DNA of 64,000 bases from NCBI RefSeq assembly GCF_003702045.1, contig NZ_RBTP01000076.1:244257-308256 (forward strand), written 5' to 3'. The position numbers and the translations under genes are program-made. This document shows, piece after piece, positions 44,815 to 55,100 of the stretch (the stretch's first letter is position 1; each line of letters begins with the position of its first letter). The DNA is from Pseudomonas viridiflava (lineage in GTDB: Bacteria > Pseudomonadota > Gammaproteobacteria > Pseudomonadales > Pseudomonadaceae). The notes under the pieces are model-generated. The model did no database searches, was not told the DNA's origin, and saw only the letters and a program-made list of their open reading frames with translations.

Positions 44815-46557
44815 TTGGATGCCACCACCATCAACAGCCTGTTCCTGATCGGCGCGTTGCTGGTAACGGCGAGCATCCTGGTCAGCTCCCTTTCCTCACG
44901 CCTCGGCATTCCGATTCTGGTGATCATCCTCGCGGTGGGCATGGTGGCGGGTGTGGATGGCGGCGGTATCATTTTCGACAACTACGCAACGGCCTATCTG
45001 GTCGGCAACCTGGCTCTGGCGGTGATTCTGCTCGACGGCGGTCTGCGAACCCGGGTCGCAAGTTTCCGGGTGGCGCTCTGGCCCGCCTTGTCGCTGGCCA
45101 CGGTGGGAGTGCTGATCACCACCGTGCTGACCGGCATGGTCGCGGCCTGGCTGTTCAACCTGACCCTGATTCAGGGCCTGCTCATCGGCGCCATCGTCGG
45201 CTCGACCGACGCTGCGGCGGTGTTCTCACTGCTAGGCGGCAAGGGCCTGAACGAGCGGGTCACGGCCACGCTGGAAATCGAGTCCGGCAGCAACGACCCG
45301 ATGGCGGTGTTTCTGACCGTGACCCTGATCGGCATGCTCGCCAGCGGCCAGACCGGCCTGCACTGGGGCTTGCTGGGGCATTTGATTCAGGAGTTCGGCA
45401 TCGGCGCAGTGATCGGCCTGGGCGGCGGCTGGATCATGCTGCAATTGGTCAATCGCATCAATCTGGCGGCCGGCCTGTATCCGATTCTGGTGATCGCCGG
45501 GGGCTTGGCGATCTTCGCCTTGACCAACGCGATCCACGGCAGCGGCTTTCTGGCGGTCTACCTGTGCGGTCTGGTGCTGGGCAACCGCCCGATCCGCAGC
45601 CGTCATGGCATTCTGCACATGCTCGACGGCATGGCCTGGCTGGCACAGATCGGCATGTTCCTGGTGCTGGGCCTGCTGGTCACGCCGCACGACCTGCTGC
45701 CCATCGCCATCCCGGCACTGGGTCTGGCGCTGTGGATGATTCTTGTCGCACGACCGCTGTCGGTGATGGTCGGCCTGCTGCCGTTCAAGACGTTCCACGG
45801 TCGTGAAAAGGCGTTCATCGCCTGGGTCGGCCTGCGCGGCGCAGTCCCCATCATTCTGGCGGTGTTCCCGCTGATGGCCGGCCTGCCCCATGCGCAGCTG
45901 TACTTCAATCTCGCGTTCTTCATCGTGCTGGTTTCCCTGCTCCTGCAAGGCACCAGCCTGCCGTGGATGGCCAAACTGCTTAAAGTGACGGTTCCGCCTG
46001 ATCCCGCACCGATTTCCCGTGCAGCCCTCGAAGTGCATGTCACCAGCGAGTGGGAGCTGTTCGTGTACCGCCTGGGTGCAGAAAAATGGTGCATCGGTGC
46101 GGCGTTGCGCGAGTTGAAAATGCCTGAGGGCACACGTATCGCTGCCCTGTTCCGTGGCCAGCAATTGCTTCACCCGTCTGGCAGTACCACGCTGGAAGTC
46201 GGCGATCTGCTGTGCGTGATCGGCCACGAACACGACTTGCCCGCGCTGGGCAAACTGTTCAGCCAGGCCCCGCAACGCGGTCTGGACCTGCGTTTCTTCG
46301 GTGATTTCGTGCTTGAAGGCGACGCGAAACTGGGTGATGTGGCGGCGCTTTACGGCTTGAAACTCGACGGTATCGATCCCGGCATACCGCTCAGTCAGTT
46401 CATTGTGCAGAAAAATCGCGGTGAGCCGATCGTGGGTGACCAGATCGAATGGAATGGAACTATTTGGACAGTTGCCGTCATGGACGGGAACAAGATCCAG
46501 AAGGTGGGCGTCAAATTCCCCGAAGGAAGCCGCCCGGGCCCCGGATTGTTCCTTTAA
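44815..46557 (+). CDS. cvrA: K+/H+ antiporter CvrA (NhaP2)
   Basis: The protein is 580 residues. It has an N-terminal CPA1 antiporter domain of about 12-13 spans (LGIPILVIILAVGMVAG, STDAAAVFSLLGGKGLN with the conserved D-A-A motif), then a TrkA-C/RCK-type regulatory domain and a CorC-like C-terminal domain. The start is TTG 44815 (reading M-DATTINSLF) with GGAG at 44803-44806; the ATG at 44819 is out of frame. The N-terminus after the TTG matches P. aeruginosa NhaP2. It exchanges K+ for H+ across the inner membrane and helps with volume and pH control. Confidence 0.9.
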   Translation: MDATTINSLFLIGALLVTASILVSSLSSRLGIPILVIILAVGMVAGVDGGGIIFDNYATAYLVGNLALAVILLDGGLRTRVASFRVALWPALSLATVGVLITTVLTGMVAAWLFNLTLIQGLLIGAIVGSTDAAAVFSLLGGKGLNERVTATLEIESGSNDPMAVFLTVTLIGMLASGQTGLHWGLLGHLIQEFGIGAVIGLGGGWIMLQLVNRINLAAGLYPILVIAGGLAIFALTNAIHGSGFLAVYLCGLVLGNRPIRSRHGILHMLDGMAWLAQIGMFLVLGLLVTPHDLLPIAIPALGLALWMILVARPLSVMVGLLPFKTFHGREKAFIAWVGLRGAVPIILAVFPLMAGLPHAQLYFNLAFFIVLVSLLLQGTSLPWMAKLLKVTVPPDPAPISRAALEVHVTSEWELFVYRLGAEKWCIGAALRELKMPEGTRIAALFRGQQLLHPSGSTTLEVGDLLCVIGHEHDLPALGKLFSQAPQRGLDLRFFGDFVLEGDAKLGDVAALYGLKLDGIDPGIPLSQFIVQKNRGEPIVGDQIEWNGTIWTVAVMDGNKIQKVGVKFPEGSRPGPGLFL

Positions 46558-46595
46558 ACTGCCAACCCACACGTACCATCACGCGACCGGTGTCT

Positions 46596-49500
46596 ATGTT
46601 TTCCCTGCGCTCTCTTTGTGCTGCCGCACTGTTTACGCTTTGTCTTTCCACATTTCCTGCCCTTGCTGCCGACCCGCCCACCCGCGAGGCCGTGCAGCAG
46701 AGTCTCGACAAGATCGCCGACCGAAAACTGCCGGACGCCGATCAGAAAGCGTTGCAGCAGGTGCTGGAGCAAACCCTGGGGTTTCTGGCCAGCAAGCAGG
46801 ATAGCGAGCAGAAGCTGACCGCGCTCAAACAGCAACTCAACCAGGCGCCCAAGCAGACGGTCGAAAATCAGCGCGAGCTGAGCCGTCTGAAGGAAAGCAA
46901 GATCGTTTCAGTGGCACAGCGCTACGGCGGCCTGGACGTGCCGCAGCTTGAGCAGATGCTCAGCCAGCGCAGCACCCAGCAGAGCGATTTGCAGAAAGAA
47001 CTCAATGACGCCAACAGCCTGAGCATCACCGCCCAGACACGTCCCGAGCGTGCCCAGGCGGAAATCAGCGCCAATCAGAACCGTATTCAGCAGATCAATG
47101 CGACCCTTAAACTGGGCAAGGACAACGGCAAGTCCCTCAGCGCCGACCAGCGCAACCTGCTCAACGCCGAACTGGCGTCGATCAACTCACTTAACCTGCT
47201 GCGCCGTCAGGAGTTGGCGGGCAATAGCCAGCTGCAGGACCTGGGCAATAGCCAGCACGACTTGCTCACTGAGAAGGTTGCGCGTCAGGAGCAGGAAATT
47301 CAGGACCTGCAAACCCTGATCAACGACAAACGCCGCGCCCAGTCGCAGAAAACCGTGGCTGATCTGTCCCTTGAAGCCCAGAAATCCGGGGGTAGCAGCC
47401 TGCTGGCGACCGAAAGCGCGTACAACCTGCAACTCTCCGACTACCTGCTGCGCGGCACCGACCGCCTCAACGAACTGACGCAGCAGAACCTCAAGACCAA
47501 GCAGCAACTCGACAACCTGACACAGACCGATCAGGCCCTGAGCGAGCAAATCAACGTTCTCAGCGGCAGCCTGTTGCTGTCCAAGATTCTCTACAAACAG
47601 AAGCAGTCGTTGCCGCATCTGGAACTGGACAAGGGCCTGGCGGACGAAATCGCCAACATTCGCCTGTATCAGTTCGAGATCAACCAGCAACGCGAGCAGA
47701 TGAGCACGCCTACGGCCTATGTCGAAAAACTGCTCGCCACGCAGACACCGGAAAACGTGACGCCGCAGTTGCGCCGTACGTTGCTGGATCTGGCGATCAC
47801 ACGCAGCGATCTGCTGGAACGCCTGAACCGTGAGCTCAGTGCGCTGCTCAACGAATCCATCACCCTGCAACTGAACCAGAAACAGCTGACCAGCACGGCG
47901 ATGGGCCTGCGCTCGACGCTGGATGAACAGATGTTCTGGATCCCAAGCAATAAGCCGCTGGACATCGAGTGGTTCCAGAACATCTGGCCGCGCCTGCAAA
48001 AACAGGTCGCCACCCTGCCCTGGACATCCAGCCTTAGCGAGCTGTCGGACGGCCTGACTCAGCGCCCCTTGCTGTTCTTGCCCCTGCTGTTGTTGATCGG
48101 TGTGCTGACGTGGCGGCGCAAGGCGCTTTATCAGCGCCTGAACCGCCTGCATGCCGACATCGGCCACTTCAAGCGCGACAGCCAATGGAAGACGCCGCTC
48201 GCCCTGCTGATCAACGTATTGCTGGCCATGCCGGTCGCCTTGGGCCTGGCCCTGTGCGGCTATGCGCTACAGATCGATGCCCGCGGACAAAACGCCAACC
48301 TCGGCGAGGCGCTGTTGCAGATTGCGCTCGCATGGCTGGTGTTCTATACCGCGTATCGCGTACTGGCCCCTTCGGGCGTTGCTCAGCTGCATTTCCGCTG
48401 GGAAACGGCGCAGGTCGAATTCCTGCGCGGCTGGGTCCGTCGTTTGGGTCTGGTGGTGCTGGCACTGGTCGCCGTTGTGGCCGTGGCCGAGCACCAGCCT
48501 GCCGCGCTGGCAGACGACGTGCTGGGCATCGGTGTAGTGCTGACCTGCTACGCGTTGATGGCCTGGCTGCTGGGCCGCTTGCTGGTATCAAGCCCGACCC
48601 ATCACAATGCATCGTTGTTCCGCAAAGCCGTAGGTATCGCCTTCACCGCACTGCCCATCGCCCTCTTCGTAGCGGTGTGCTTCGGCTATTACTACACCGC
48701 GCTCAAGCTCAGCGATCGGCTGATCGACACGCTTTACCTGCTGATGCTCTGGCTGGTGGTCGAAGCGACTTTCGTGCGTGGTCTGGGCGTGGCAGCGCGT
48801 CGTCTGGCCTACCAGCGAGCCCTGGCCAAACGCCAGGCAGCGCGTGACAACGGCGACAGCGATATACCGGTCGAAGAGCCGAAACTGGACATCGAACAGG
48901 TCAACCAGCAATCGCTGCGTCTGATACGTCTGGCCTTGTTGGGCGGATTCATCGGCGCGCTGTATCTGGTCTGGGCCGATCTGATCACCGTATTCGCGTA
49001 CCTGGACAACATCACGCTTTACGAATACACCAGCGGCACTGGCGCAAACATGAGCATGGTGCCGATCAGCCTGGGCGACTTCATCGGTGCGGTGGTCATC
49101 ATCGGCATTACCTTCGTGCTGGCGGGCAACCTGCCGGGCCTTCTGGAAGTGCTGGTGCTGTCACGCCTGAACCTGGCCCAAGGCAGTGCCTATGCCACGA
49201 CGACTCTGCTTTCCTACGCCATCGCCGGGATCGGTTTCGTCACCACCCTCTCGACCCTGGGCGTGAGCTGGGACAAGTTGCAGTGGCTGGTGGCAGCGCT
49301 GTCGGTCGGACTTGGCTTCGGTATGCAGGAGATCTTCGCCAACTTCATCTCCGGCATCATGATCCTGTTCGAACGTCCGGTACGGATCGGCGACACCATT
49401 ACCATCGGCAACCTGTCGGGTACGGTCAGCAAGATCCGCATTCGTGCCACCACCATCACCGACTTCGACCGCAAGGACATCATCGTCCCGAACAAGACGT

Positions 49501-49982
49501 TCATCACCGGCCAGCTCATCAACTGGTCGCTGACCGACACCATCACCCGCGTGACCCTGAAGCTCGGTGTGGACTACGGCTCGGATCTGGAGCTTGTGCG
49601 CGAGCTGCTGCTGCAAGCGGCCCGCGAAAACCCACGGGTGCTGAAAGAGCCGGAACCGATCGTCTACTTCCTGAACTTCGGCGAAAGCACGCTGGACCAC
49701 GAACTGCGCATGCACGTCCGCGACCTGGGCGACCGCAACCCTGTTCTGGACGAGATCAACCGGTTCATCAACCGCGAGTTCAAGAAGCAGAAGATCAACA
49801 TCTCGTTCCGCCAGATGGAGATCTACCTCAAGAACACCCAGGGCAAGGAATACAAGATGGTGCCCGTGGAGTCGGAGGAAAAGACCCTGCTGCCGACCGA
49901 GAAGGCCACACCACCGGTCAACACCAAAGTGGCACCGGCTACGAAGGACGCACCCGAGCCGCCTGAACTCAGGCTCGACTGA
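46596..49982 (+). CDS. mscK: Mechanosensitive channel of the MscK/KefA type
   Basis: The protein is 1128 residues. It has a signal peptide (about 1-24, ending ALAAD), a large periplasmic coiled-coil region (about 25-480), a set of about ten membrane spans, and the C-terminal MscS channel domain. The pore-lining region reads GLGFGMQEIFANFISGIMIL, followed by the beta domain PVRIGDTITIGNLSG. A basic/acidic tail ends the protein. It opens under osmotic downshock to release ions. ATG 46596 is preferred over the longer frame from 46449 because only this start gives the signal peptide. Its neighbours are cvrA and selO, as in P. aeruginosa. Confidence 0.9.
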   Translation: MFSLRSLCAAALFTLCLSTFPALAADPPTREAVQQSLDKIADRKLPDADQKALQQVLEQTLGFLASKQDSEQKLTALKQQLNQAPKQTVENQRELSRLKESKIVSVAQRYGGLDVPQLEQMLSQRSTQQSDLQKELNDANSLSITAQTRPERAQAEISANQNRIQQINATLKLGKDNGKSLSADQRNLLNAELASINSLNLLRRQELAGNSQLQDLGNSQHDLLTEKVARQEQEIQDLQTLINDKRRAQSQKTVADLSLEAQKSGGSSLLATESAYNLQLSDYLLRGTDRLNELTQQNLKTKQQLDNLTQTDQALSEQINVLSGSLLLSKILYKQKQSLPHLELDKGLADEIANIRLYQFEINQQREQMSTPTAYVEKLLATQTPENVTPQLRRTLLDLAITRSDLLERLNRELSALLNESITLQLNQKQLTSTAMGLRSTLDEQMFWIPSNKPLDIEWFQNIWPRLQKQVATLPWTSSLSELSDGLTQRPLLFLPLLLLIGVLTWRRKALYQRLNRLHADIGHFKRDSQWKTPLALLINVLLAMPVALGLALCGYALQIDARGQNANLGEALLQIALAWLVFYTAYRVLAPSGVAQLHFRWETAQVEFLRGWVRRLGLVVLALVAVVAVAEHQPAALADDVLGIGVVLTCYALMAWLLGRLLVSSPTHHNASLFRKAVGIAFTALPIALFVAVCFGYYYTALKLSDRLIDTLYLLMLWLVVEATFVRGLGVAARRLAYQRALAKRQAARDNGDSDIPVEEPKLDIEQVNQQSLRLIRLALLGGFIGALYLVWADLITVFAYLDNITLYEYTSGTGANMSMVPISLGDFIGAVVIIGITFVLAGNLPGLLEVLVLSRLNLAQGSAYATTTLLSYAIAGIGFVTTLSTLGVSWDKLQWLVAALSVGLGFGMQEIFANFISGIMILFERPVRIGDTITIGNLSGTVSKIRIRATTITDFDRKDIIVPNKTFITGQLINWSLTDTITRVTLKLGVDYGSDLELVRELLLQAARENPRVLKEPEPIVYFLNFGESTLDHELRMHVRDLGDRNPVLDEINRFINREFKKQKINISFRQMEIYLKNTQGKEYKMVPVESEEKTLLPTEKATPPVNTKVAPATKDAPEPPELRLD

Positions 49983-50030
49983 TGGAGTCAACCCCAGCAG
50001 AATGCCCTCACATTTTGCTGGAGATGGCCT

Positions 50031-51494
50031 GTGAAAGCCCTCGACGAACTCGTCTTCGACAACCGCTTCGCCCGTCTGGGCGATGCGTTCTCCACTTCGG
50101 TCCTGCCTGAACCTATCGCCGAGCCTCGCCTCGTGGTGGCCAGCAAAGCCGCGCTGGCCTTGCTGGACCTCGACCCGGCGCAAGCGGACCTGCCCCTGTT
50201 TGCGGAAATTTTTGGCGGACACAAGCTCTGGTCCGAAGCCGAGCCACGGGCAATGGTGTACTCCGGCCATCAGTTCGGCTCCTACAATCCGCGCCTGGGC
50301 GATGGCCGTGGCCTGTTGCTGGGCGAGGTCTACAACGAGGCAGGCGAGCATTGGGACCTGCACCTGAAAGGCGCCGGGCAGACGCCGTATTCGCGGATGG
50401 GGGACGGGCGCGCAGTGCTGCGCTCCTCGATCCGCGAGTTCCTGGCCTCCGAGGCGCTGCATGCCTTGAACATCCCGAGCAGCCGAGCCGCCTGCGTCAT
50501 CGGCTCCAGCACACCGGTCTGGCGGGAAACCGAAGAGCGCGCCGCGACCGTTCTGCGTCTGGCCGAGAGCCATGTGCGCTTCGGCAGCCTCGAATACTTT
50601 TATTACACCAAACAGCCGGAGCAGTTGAAGCAACTGGCCGAGCACGTACTGACTCTCCACTACCCGCATTGCCAGGAACAGGCCGAGCCGTATCTGGCGA
50701 TGTTCCGGGAAATCGTCGAGCGCAACGCCGAACTGATCGCCAAGTGGCAAGCGTATGGCTTCTGTCATGGTGTGATGAACACCGACAACATGTCGATCTT
50801 GGGCATCACCTTCGACTTTGGTCCATTCGCCTTCCTGGACGATTTCGACCAGCACTTCATCTGCAATCATTCCGATCACGAAGGCCGCTACTCCTTCAGC
50901 AATCAAGTGCCGATCGCACAGTGGAACCTCAGCGCGCTGGCCCAAGCCCTGACACCGTTCATCAGCGTGGACGCATTGCGCGAAACCATCGGGTTGTTCC
51001 TGCCGCTGTATCAGGCGCATTACCTGGACCTGATGCGCCGCCGCTTGGGCCTGACACAAGCAGACGAGCAGGACGACACGTTGGTCAGCCGCCTGCTGCA
51101 ACTGATGCAGAACAGCGGCGTCGATTACACCCTGTTCTTCCGTCGCCTGGGCGATGCACCGGCAGCCGACGCGCTGCGCGTCCTGCGTGACGACTTCGTT
51201 GATATCAAGGGTTTTGACGCTTGGGGCGAGACTTACCTGGCGCGCATCGCACAAGAGGGCAACAGCACGGAAGACGAACGCAAAGCGCGCATGCACGCCG
51301 TCAATCCGCTCTACATCCTGCGTAACTACCTGGCGCAAAACGCGATCAAGGCAGCCGAACAAGGCGACTACGAAGAAGTCCGCCGCCTGCACGAAGTCCT
51401 CTGCAACCCCTTCACCGAACAACCCGACATGGACCGCTACGCCCAGCGCCCACCGGATTGGGGCAAGCATCTGGAGATCAGTTGTTCGTCGTGA
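50031..51494 (+). CDS. selO: Protein adenylyltransferase SelO (YdiU)
   Basis: The protein is 487 residues of the SelO pseudokinase family. It transfers AMP from ATP to Ser/Thr/Tyr of redox proteins. Visible are the conserved FDNRFARLGDAFST N-terminus, the LHLKGAGQTPYSRMGDGRAV core with its nucleotide-binding Lys, and the metal-binding MNTDNMSI followed by DFGPFAF. It lacks the C-terminal selenocysteine motif of eukaryotic SelO, ending LEISCSS. The start is GTG 50031 with GGAG at 50020-50023. Confidence 0.94.
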   Translation: MKALDELVFDNRFARLGDAFSTSVLPEPIAEPRLVVASKAALALLDLDPAQADLPLFAEIFGGHKLWSEAEPRAMVYSGHQFGSYNPRLGDGRGLLLGEVYNEAGEHWDLHLKGAGQTPYSRMGDGRAVLRSSIREFLASEALHALNIPSSRAACVIGSSTPVWRETEERAATVLRLAESHVRFGSLEYFYYTKQPEQLKQLAEHVLTLHYPHCQEQAEPYLAMFREIVERNAELIAKWQAYGFCHGVMNTDNMSILGITFDFGPFAFLDDFDQHFICNHSDHEGRYSFSNQVPIAQWNLSALAQALTPFISVDALRETIGLFLPLYQAHYLDLMRRRLGLTQADEQDDTLVSRLLQLMQNSGVDYTLFFRRLGDAPAADALRVLRDDFVDIKGFDAWGETYLARIAQEGNSTEDERKARMHAVNPLYILRNYLAQNAIKAAEQGDYEEVRRLHEVLCNPFTEQPDMDRYAQRPPDWGKHLEISCSS

Positions 51495-51510
51495 TCGCGC
51501 ACGCGGCGCT

Positions 51511-51600
51511 GTGGGAGTGAGCTTGCTCGCGAATAGGCCAGTTCATCCGCTAAGAATGCGGCGTCAGGAACATAGCCTTCGCGAGCCAGCTCGCTCCCAC
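51511..51600 (+). repeat. REPIN, GGGAGCGAGC type
   Basis: gtgggagtgagcttgctcgc then gaa (from 51511) and the inverted ttcgcgagccagctcgctcc then cac (to 51600) flank about 45 bases. It sits between convergent selO and chpC. The left arm has a T for C and the right arm a CC for AA, so the pair is slightly degenerate. Confidence 0.88.
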
Positions 51601-51620
51601 GGGCTTTACCACGGCTCGAT

Positions 51621-52109
51621 TCAGCCGCGCTCGGAGGGGTTGGCCAGGCCTGCGTCGACCAGCCATTGTTCCAGCCCTTCCAGGTCGGGAATGCGGGCGA
51701 CCGTTTCGCCGACCTGCACCGCAGCCAGTTCCAGCTCGGTCAGTGGCACATCGACGTAGCTCAACTGGCTGTCGACTTTGCAAGACCGTGGAATGCCTTG
51801 GGTCAGCAGGGCAATGAACCTGATGTCGTTACGTGCGCCGAGGGCATTGAGCACCACGATGCGCGCACGGCCGCCGACTCGGGTGCGTCCGCCGCAGGCG
51901 GCTTCGAAGCTGAGCAGCGGCAAGCTGAGTTCGCGCCAGCTGATCAGCCCCAAGTACCATTCAGGCGCGCCGGGTTCGGCGCTGCAATCCTGATAGTCGA
52001 TCAATTCTGCCACTGCGATATTGGGCAGCAGCAGGTGACGGTCGCTCAACGGCAGCAACAGTCCGGTCAGGCTGGTCATTCGGCTGGTCTGGAACGTGCT
52101 TTCAGACAT
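51621..52109 (-). CDS. chpC: ChpC, CheW-like adaptor of the Pil-Chp system
   Basis: The protein is 162 residues, a CheW-like fold (LLLPLSDRHLLLPNIAVAEL, EWYLGLISWRELSLPLLSFE, RIVVLNALGARNDIRFIALL). Its ATG overlaps the chpA stop by eight bases, so it is translated with chpA. In P. aeruginosa ChpC links receptors to ChpA, and chpB lies between chpA and chpC; here chpB is absent. It ends 21 bases before the REPIN. Confidence 0.9.
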   Translation of the reverse strand: MSESTFQTSRMTSLTGLLLPLSDRHLLLPNIAVAELIDYQDCSAEPGAPEWYLGLISWRELSLPLLSFEAACGGRTRVGGRARIVVLNALGARNDIRFIALLTQGIPRSCKVDSQLSYVDVPLTELELAAVQVGETVARIPDLEGLEQWLVDAGLANPSERG

Positions 52110-55100
52110 TGACCTGACTCCAGTGGGCGATGCTGTCCAGTAACACACTTTCTTGATACGGCTTGCTCAGGTAGTCATTGACGCCGATGGCCATCGCCCG
52201 GTCGCGGTGTTTCTGACCAGAGCGGGATGTGATCATGATGATCGGCAAGTCCTTGAGCTGTTCGTCATGACGGATATGGCTGGCAACCTCAAAACCATCC
52301 ATGCGCGGCATTTCAATGTCCAGCAGCATGATGTCCGGGGTGTGCTCCTGAAGCAGGGCCATAGCGTCCACACCGTCCTTGGCGGTCAAGACATGCATGC
52401 CGTGGCGCTCCAGCAAACGGCCGGTGACTTTGCGCACCGTGACCGAATCATCCACCACCATGACCAGCAACGGCCTGACGTGCTCGGCCTCGTTGAACGC
52501 AGGTGCAGGCCCGTCAACCATCGGTCTGCGCAGACGCCCCTGCAACGCACGAATCTGCGCCATCAGGTCGAGAATCAGTACCACGCGACCATCGCCTAGG
52601 ATGGTCGCCCCGGAAATGCCCTGAACCCTGGCGAACTGAGCGCCGAGGTTCTTGACCACGATTTCCCGAGAACCTGCCAGTGCATCGACCTGCACCGCCA
52701 CCCATTGATCCTGCAAATGCACGAGCAGGACCGGCAACGGCTCCAGTTGGCCGATCAGCCGTGGCGGGCTGTTGTCGATCAATTCACCGAGGTAGCGCAG
52801 CTCGTAACTGCGTCCGCCGTATTGATAGCGCGGCGGGCTCGTCTGGTAGTACCCGGCCAGCTCGTTCGGCAGAACCCGGACGATACCATCGACGGTGTTG
52901 AGCGGAACGGCGTACTGCTCCTCGCCACAGGTGACCATCAGCGCACGGTTGACCGATACCGAAAACGGCAGGCGGATCCTGAAACGTGTGCCCTTGCCCG
53001 GCACCGAGTCGATCACCATCGAGCCGCCCAGTTGCTTGACCTCGGCGTGCACCACATCCATGCCCACACCGCGCCCGGAAATCTGGGTGATGATGTCGGT
53101 CGTGGAAAAACCGGCCTGCAAGATAAACGGCAGAATCTCGTGATCGGCCAGATCGGCGTCGGGATGGATCATGCCGCGTTTTATCGCCTTGCGCCGAACG
53201 GCCGCCAGATCGACGCCCGACCCGTCGTCACTGAGTTCGATCACAATATCGCCGCCCTCGTGCATCAGCTCCAGGTTGATCAACCCCTGTTCGGGCTTGC
53301 CGGCAGCCAGGCGTCTTTCAGTGCTTTCAAGGCCGTGATCGACGGCGTTGCGCAACATGTGTTCAAGGGGCGCGACCATACGTTCCAGCACATTACGGTC
53401 CATTTCGCCGTCGGCATTGGCGACCTCGAACTGGACTTTCTTGTCCAGCTGGGTCGCCACCTGCCGCACCACACGTCGTAATCGCGGGACCATGCGCTCG
53501 AAAGGCACCATGCGCGTACGCATCAGCCCTTCCTGCAACTGGGTGTTGACCCGAGCCTGCTGCGACAACAGCATCTCGGCGTCACGGGTACGGGCACCGA
53601 GGGTTTCCTTGAGGTCCATCAGGTCGGATGCCGACTCGAACAGCGCCCGGGACAACTGCTGCAACTGAGAGTGGCGGTCCATTTCCAGCGGGTCGAATTC
53701 TTCGTAGCCCAAGCGCTCGGCCTGCACCTGCTCGCGACTGAGGATGCGGCCCTGGGTTTCCATGTCCAGACGGCGCAACTGATCGCGCATCCGCTCGATG
53801 GTCGTTTCCATCTCGATCAGCGCAACCTGAGCGTCGAGCATCTGCTGCTCGATGCGCCCCCGAAATATCGACGTTTCACCCGCCAGGTTGACCAGATTCT
53901 CCAGCTGTTCGGCCGGGACCTTGATCGTTTCCGGTACGTTGCGCTCGGATTCCGCCTCGCCAGCCGGCGCTAGAGGGATTGCCGGTTCCGGCTCAGGTGT
54001 AGCGGCAAGCGGCACGCGCGGCGTCGGTTCCTGCCCCACGAGGCCCTGCATGCTCTCGATCAACAGGGTCGCGTCGGGCAGCGGCTTTTCGGTGCGCACG
54101 GCGTCGAGCATATCGGCCAGCACGTCATGGCCACTTTGCAGCAAGCTCATCATCAGCGGGTCTGGCTGCATCGTGCCGGTGGAGAGCCCTTCATAGAGGG
54201 TTTCCAACTCATGGGCCAGATCGCCGATGGGGGCGATTTCAACCATACGCGCGCCACCCTTGAGCGTGTGCAGATCGCGCAGCAGGTTTTCGACTTCCAG
54301 GGTGTTCTGCGGATCAGCCTGCCAGCGTGCCAAGGCCGCTCCAGAGCTGTCGAGCAGGTCGAATCCTTCTTCGAGGAAAATCTCAAGCAGCTCGGTATCG
54401 CGTTCCGGCGGCTCTTCAATCGGCTCGACCGGCGCAGCAGGCTCGGACTCCCGATGCTCTTCGCGACGACAGCGAATCAGGGCGTCGATCAAGGGTGCCG
54501 GGTCGTTGAGCGCCTCTTGTCTGAACAACTGTTCCAGCATGATCGCCAGTTCATCATGGCTCTTGAGCAACAGGTCGCCCAACTGCGGCGAGTGGCTGAA
54601 ACGCCGGTCGATCAGGCCTTCGTAGAGGTTTTCCAGCTCATGAGCCAAATCCCCCACTTCGGCGACCTCAGCCATCCGCGCCCCGCCTTTCAGCGTGTGC
54701 AGATCGCGTTGCAGCGACGACAGCGGCAGTGGGTTTTCCGGCTCGTCCAACCAGCGCTGCAACGCCTGACCGGCACTGTCGAGGATGTCGACGGCCTCTT
54801 CGAGAAAGATCTCGACGATTTCGTCGTCAAGGCTGGCGACTTCGGGCTGCAGGGCCTGACTTGCCAACTGCTCGGTGGCGGCATTGAGTTCGGTAACCGT
54901 CAATGTGTGATGGCCATCGCTCTTGACCAGCCCGGTCGCTGAGGGATCAAGCGCCTGATCAAGCAGTTCGTGCAGCGCTCTGACGCATTCGGGACGCGGG
55001 TCGACATCCTGCCCTGCGGCGACCTGATCCAGCATATTGATCAAGGCTTCATGGGCCTGCTCGGCGTCATCGAAGAAACGCTCGCTCACCGCCAGACTGC

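Noticed and set aside
49161..51470. 769-codon open frame antisense to the channel and selO
   Set aside because: Spans two well-supported sense genes and has no domain pattern; a GC-bias artefact.
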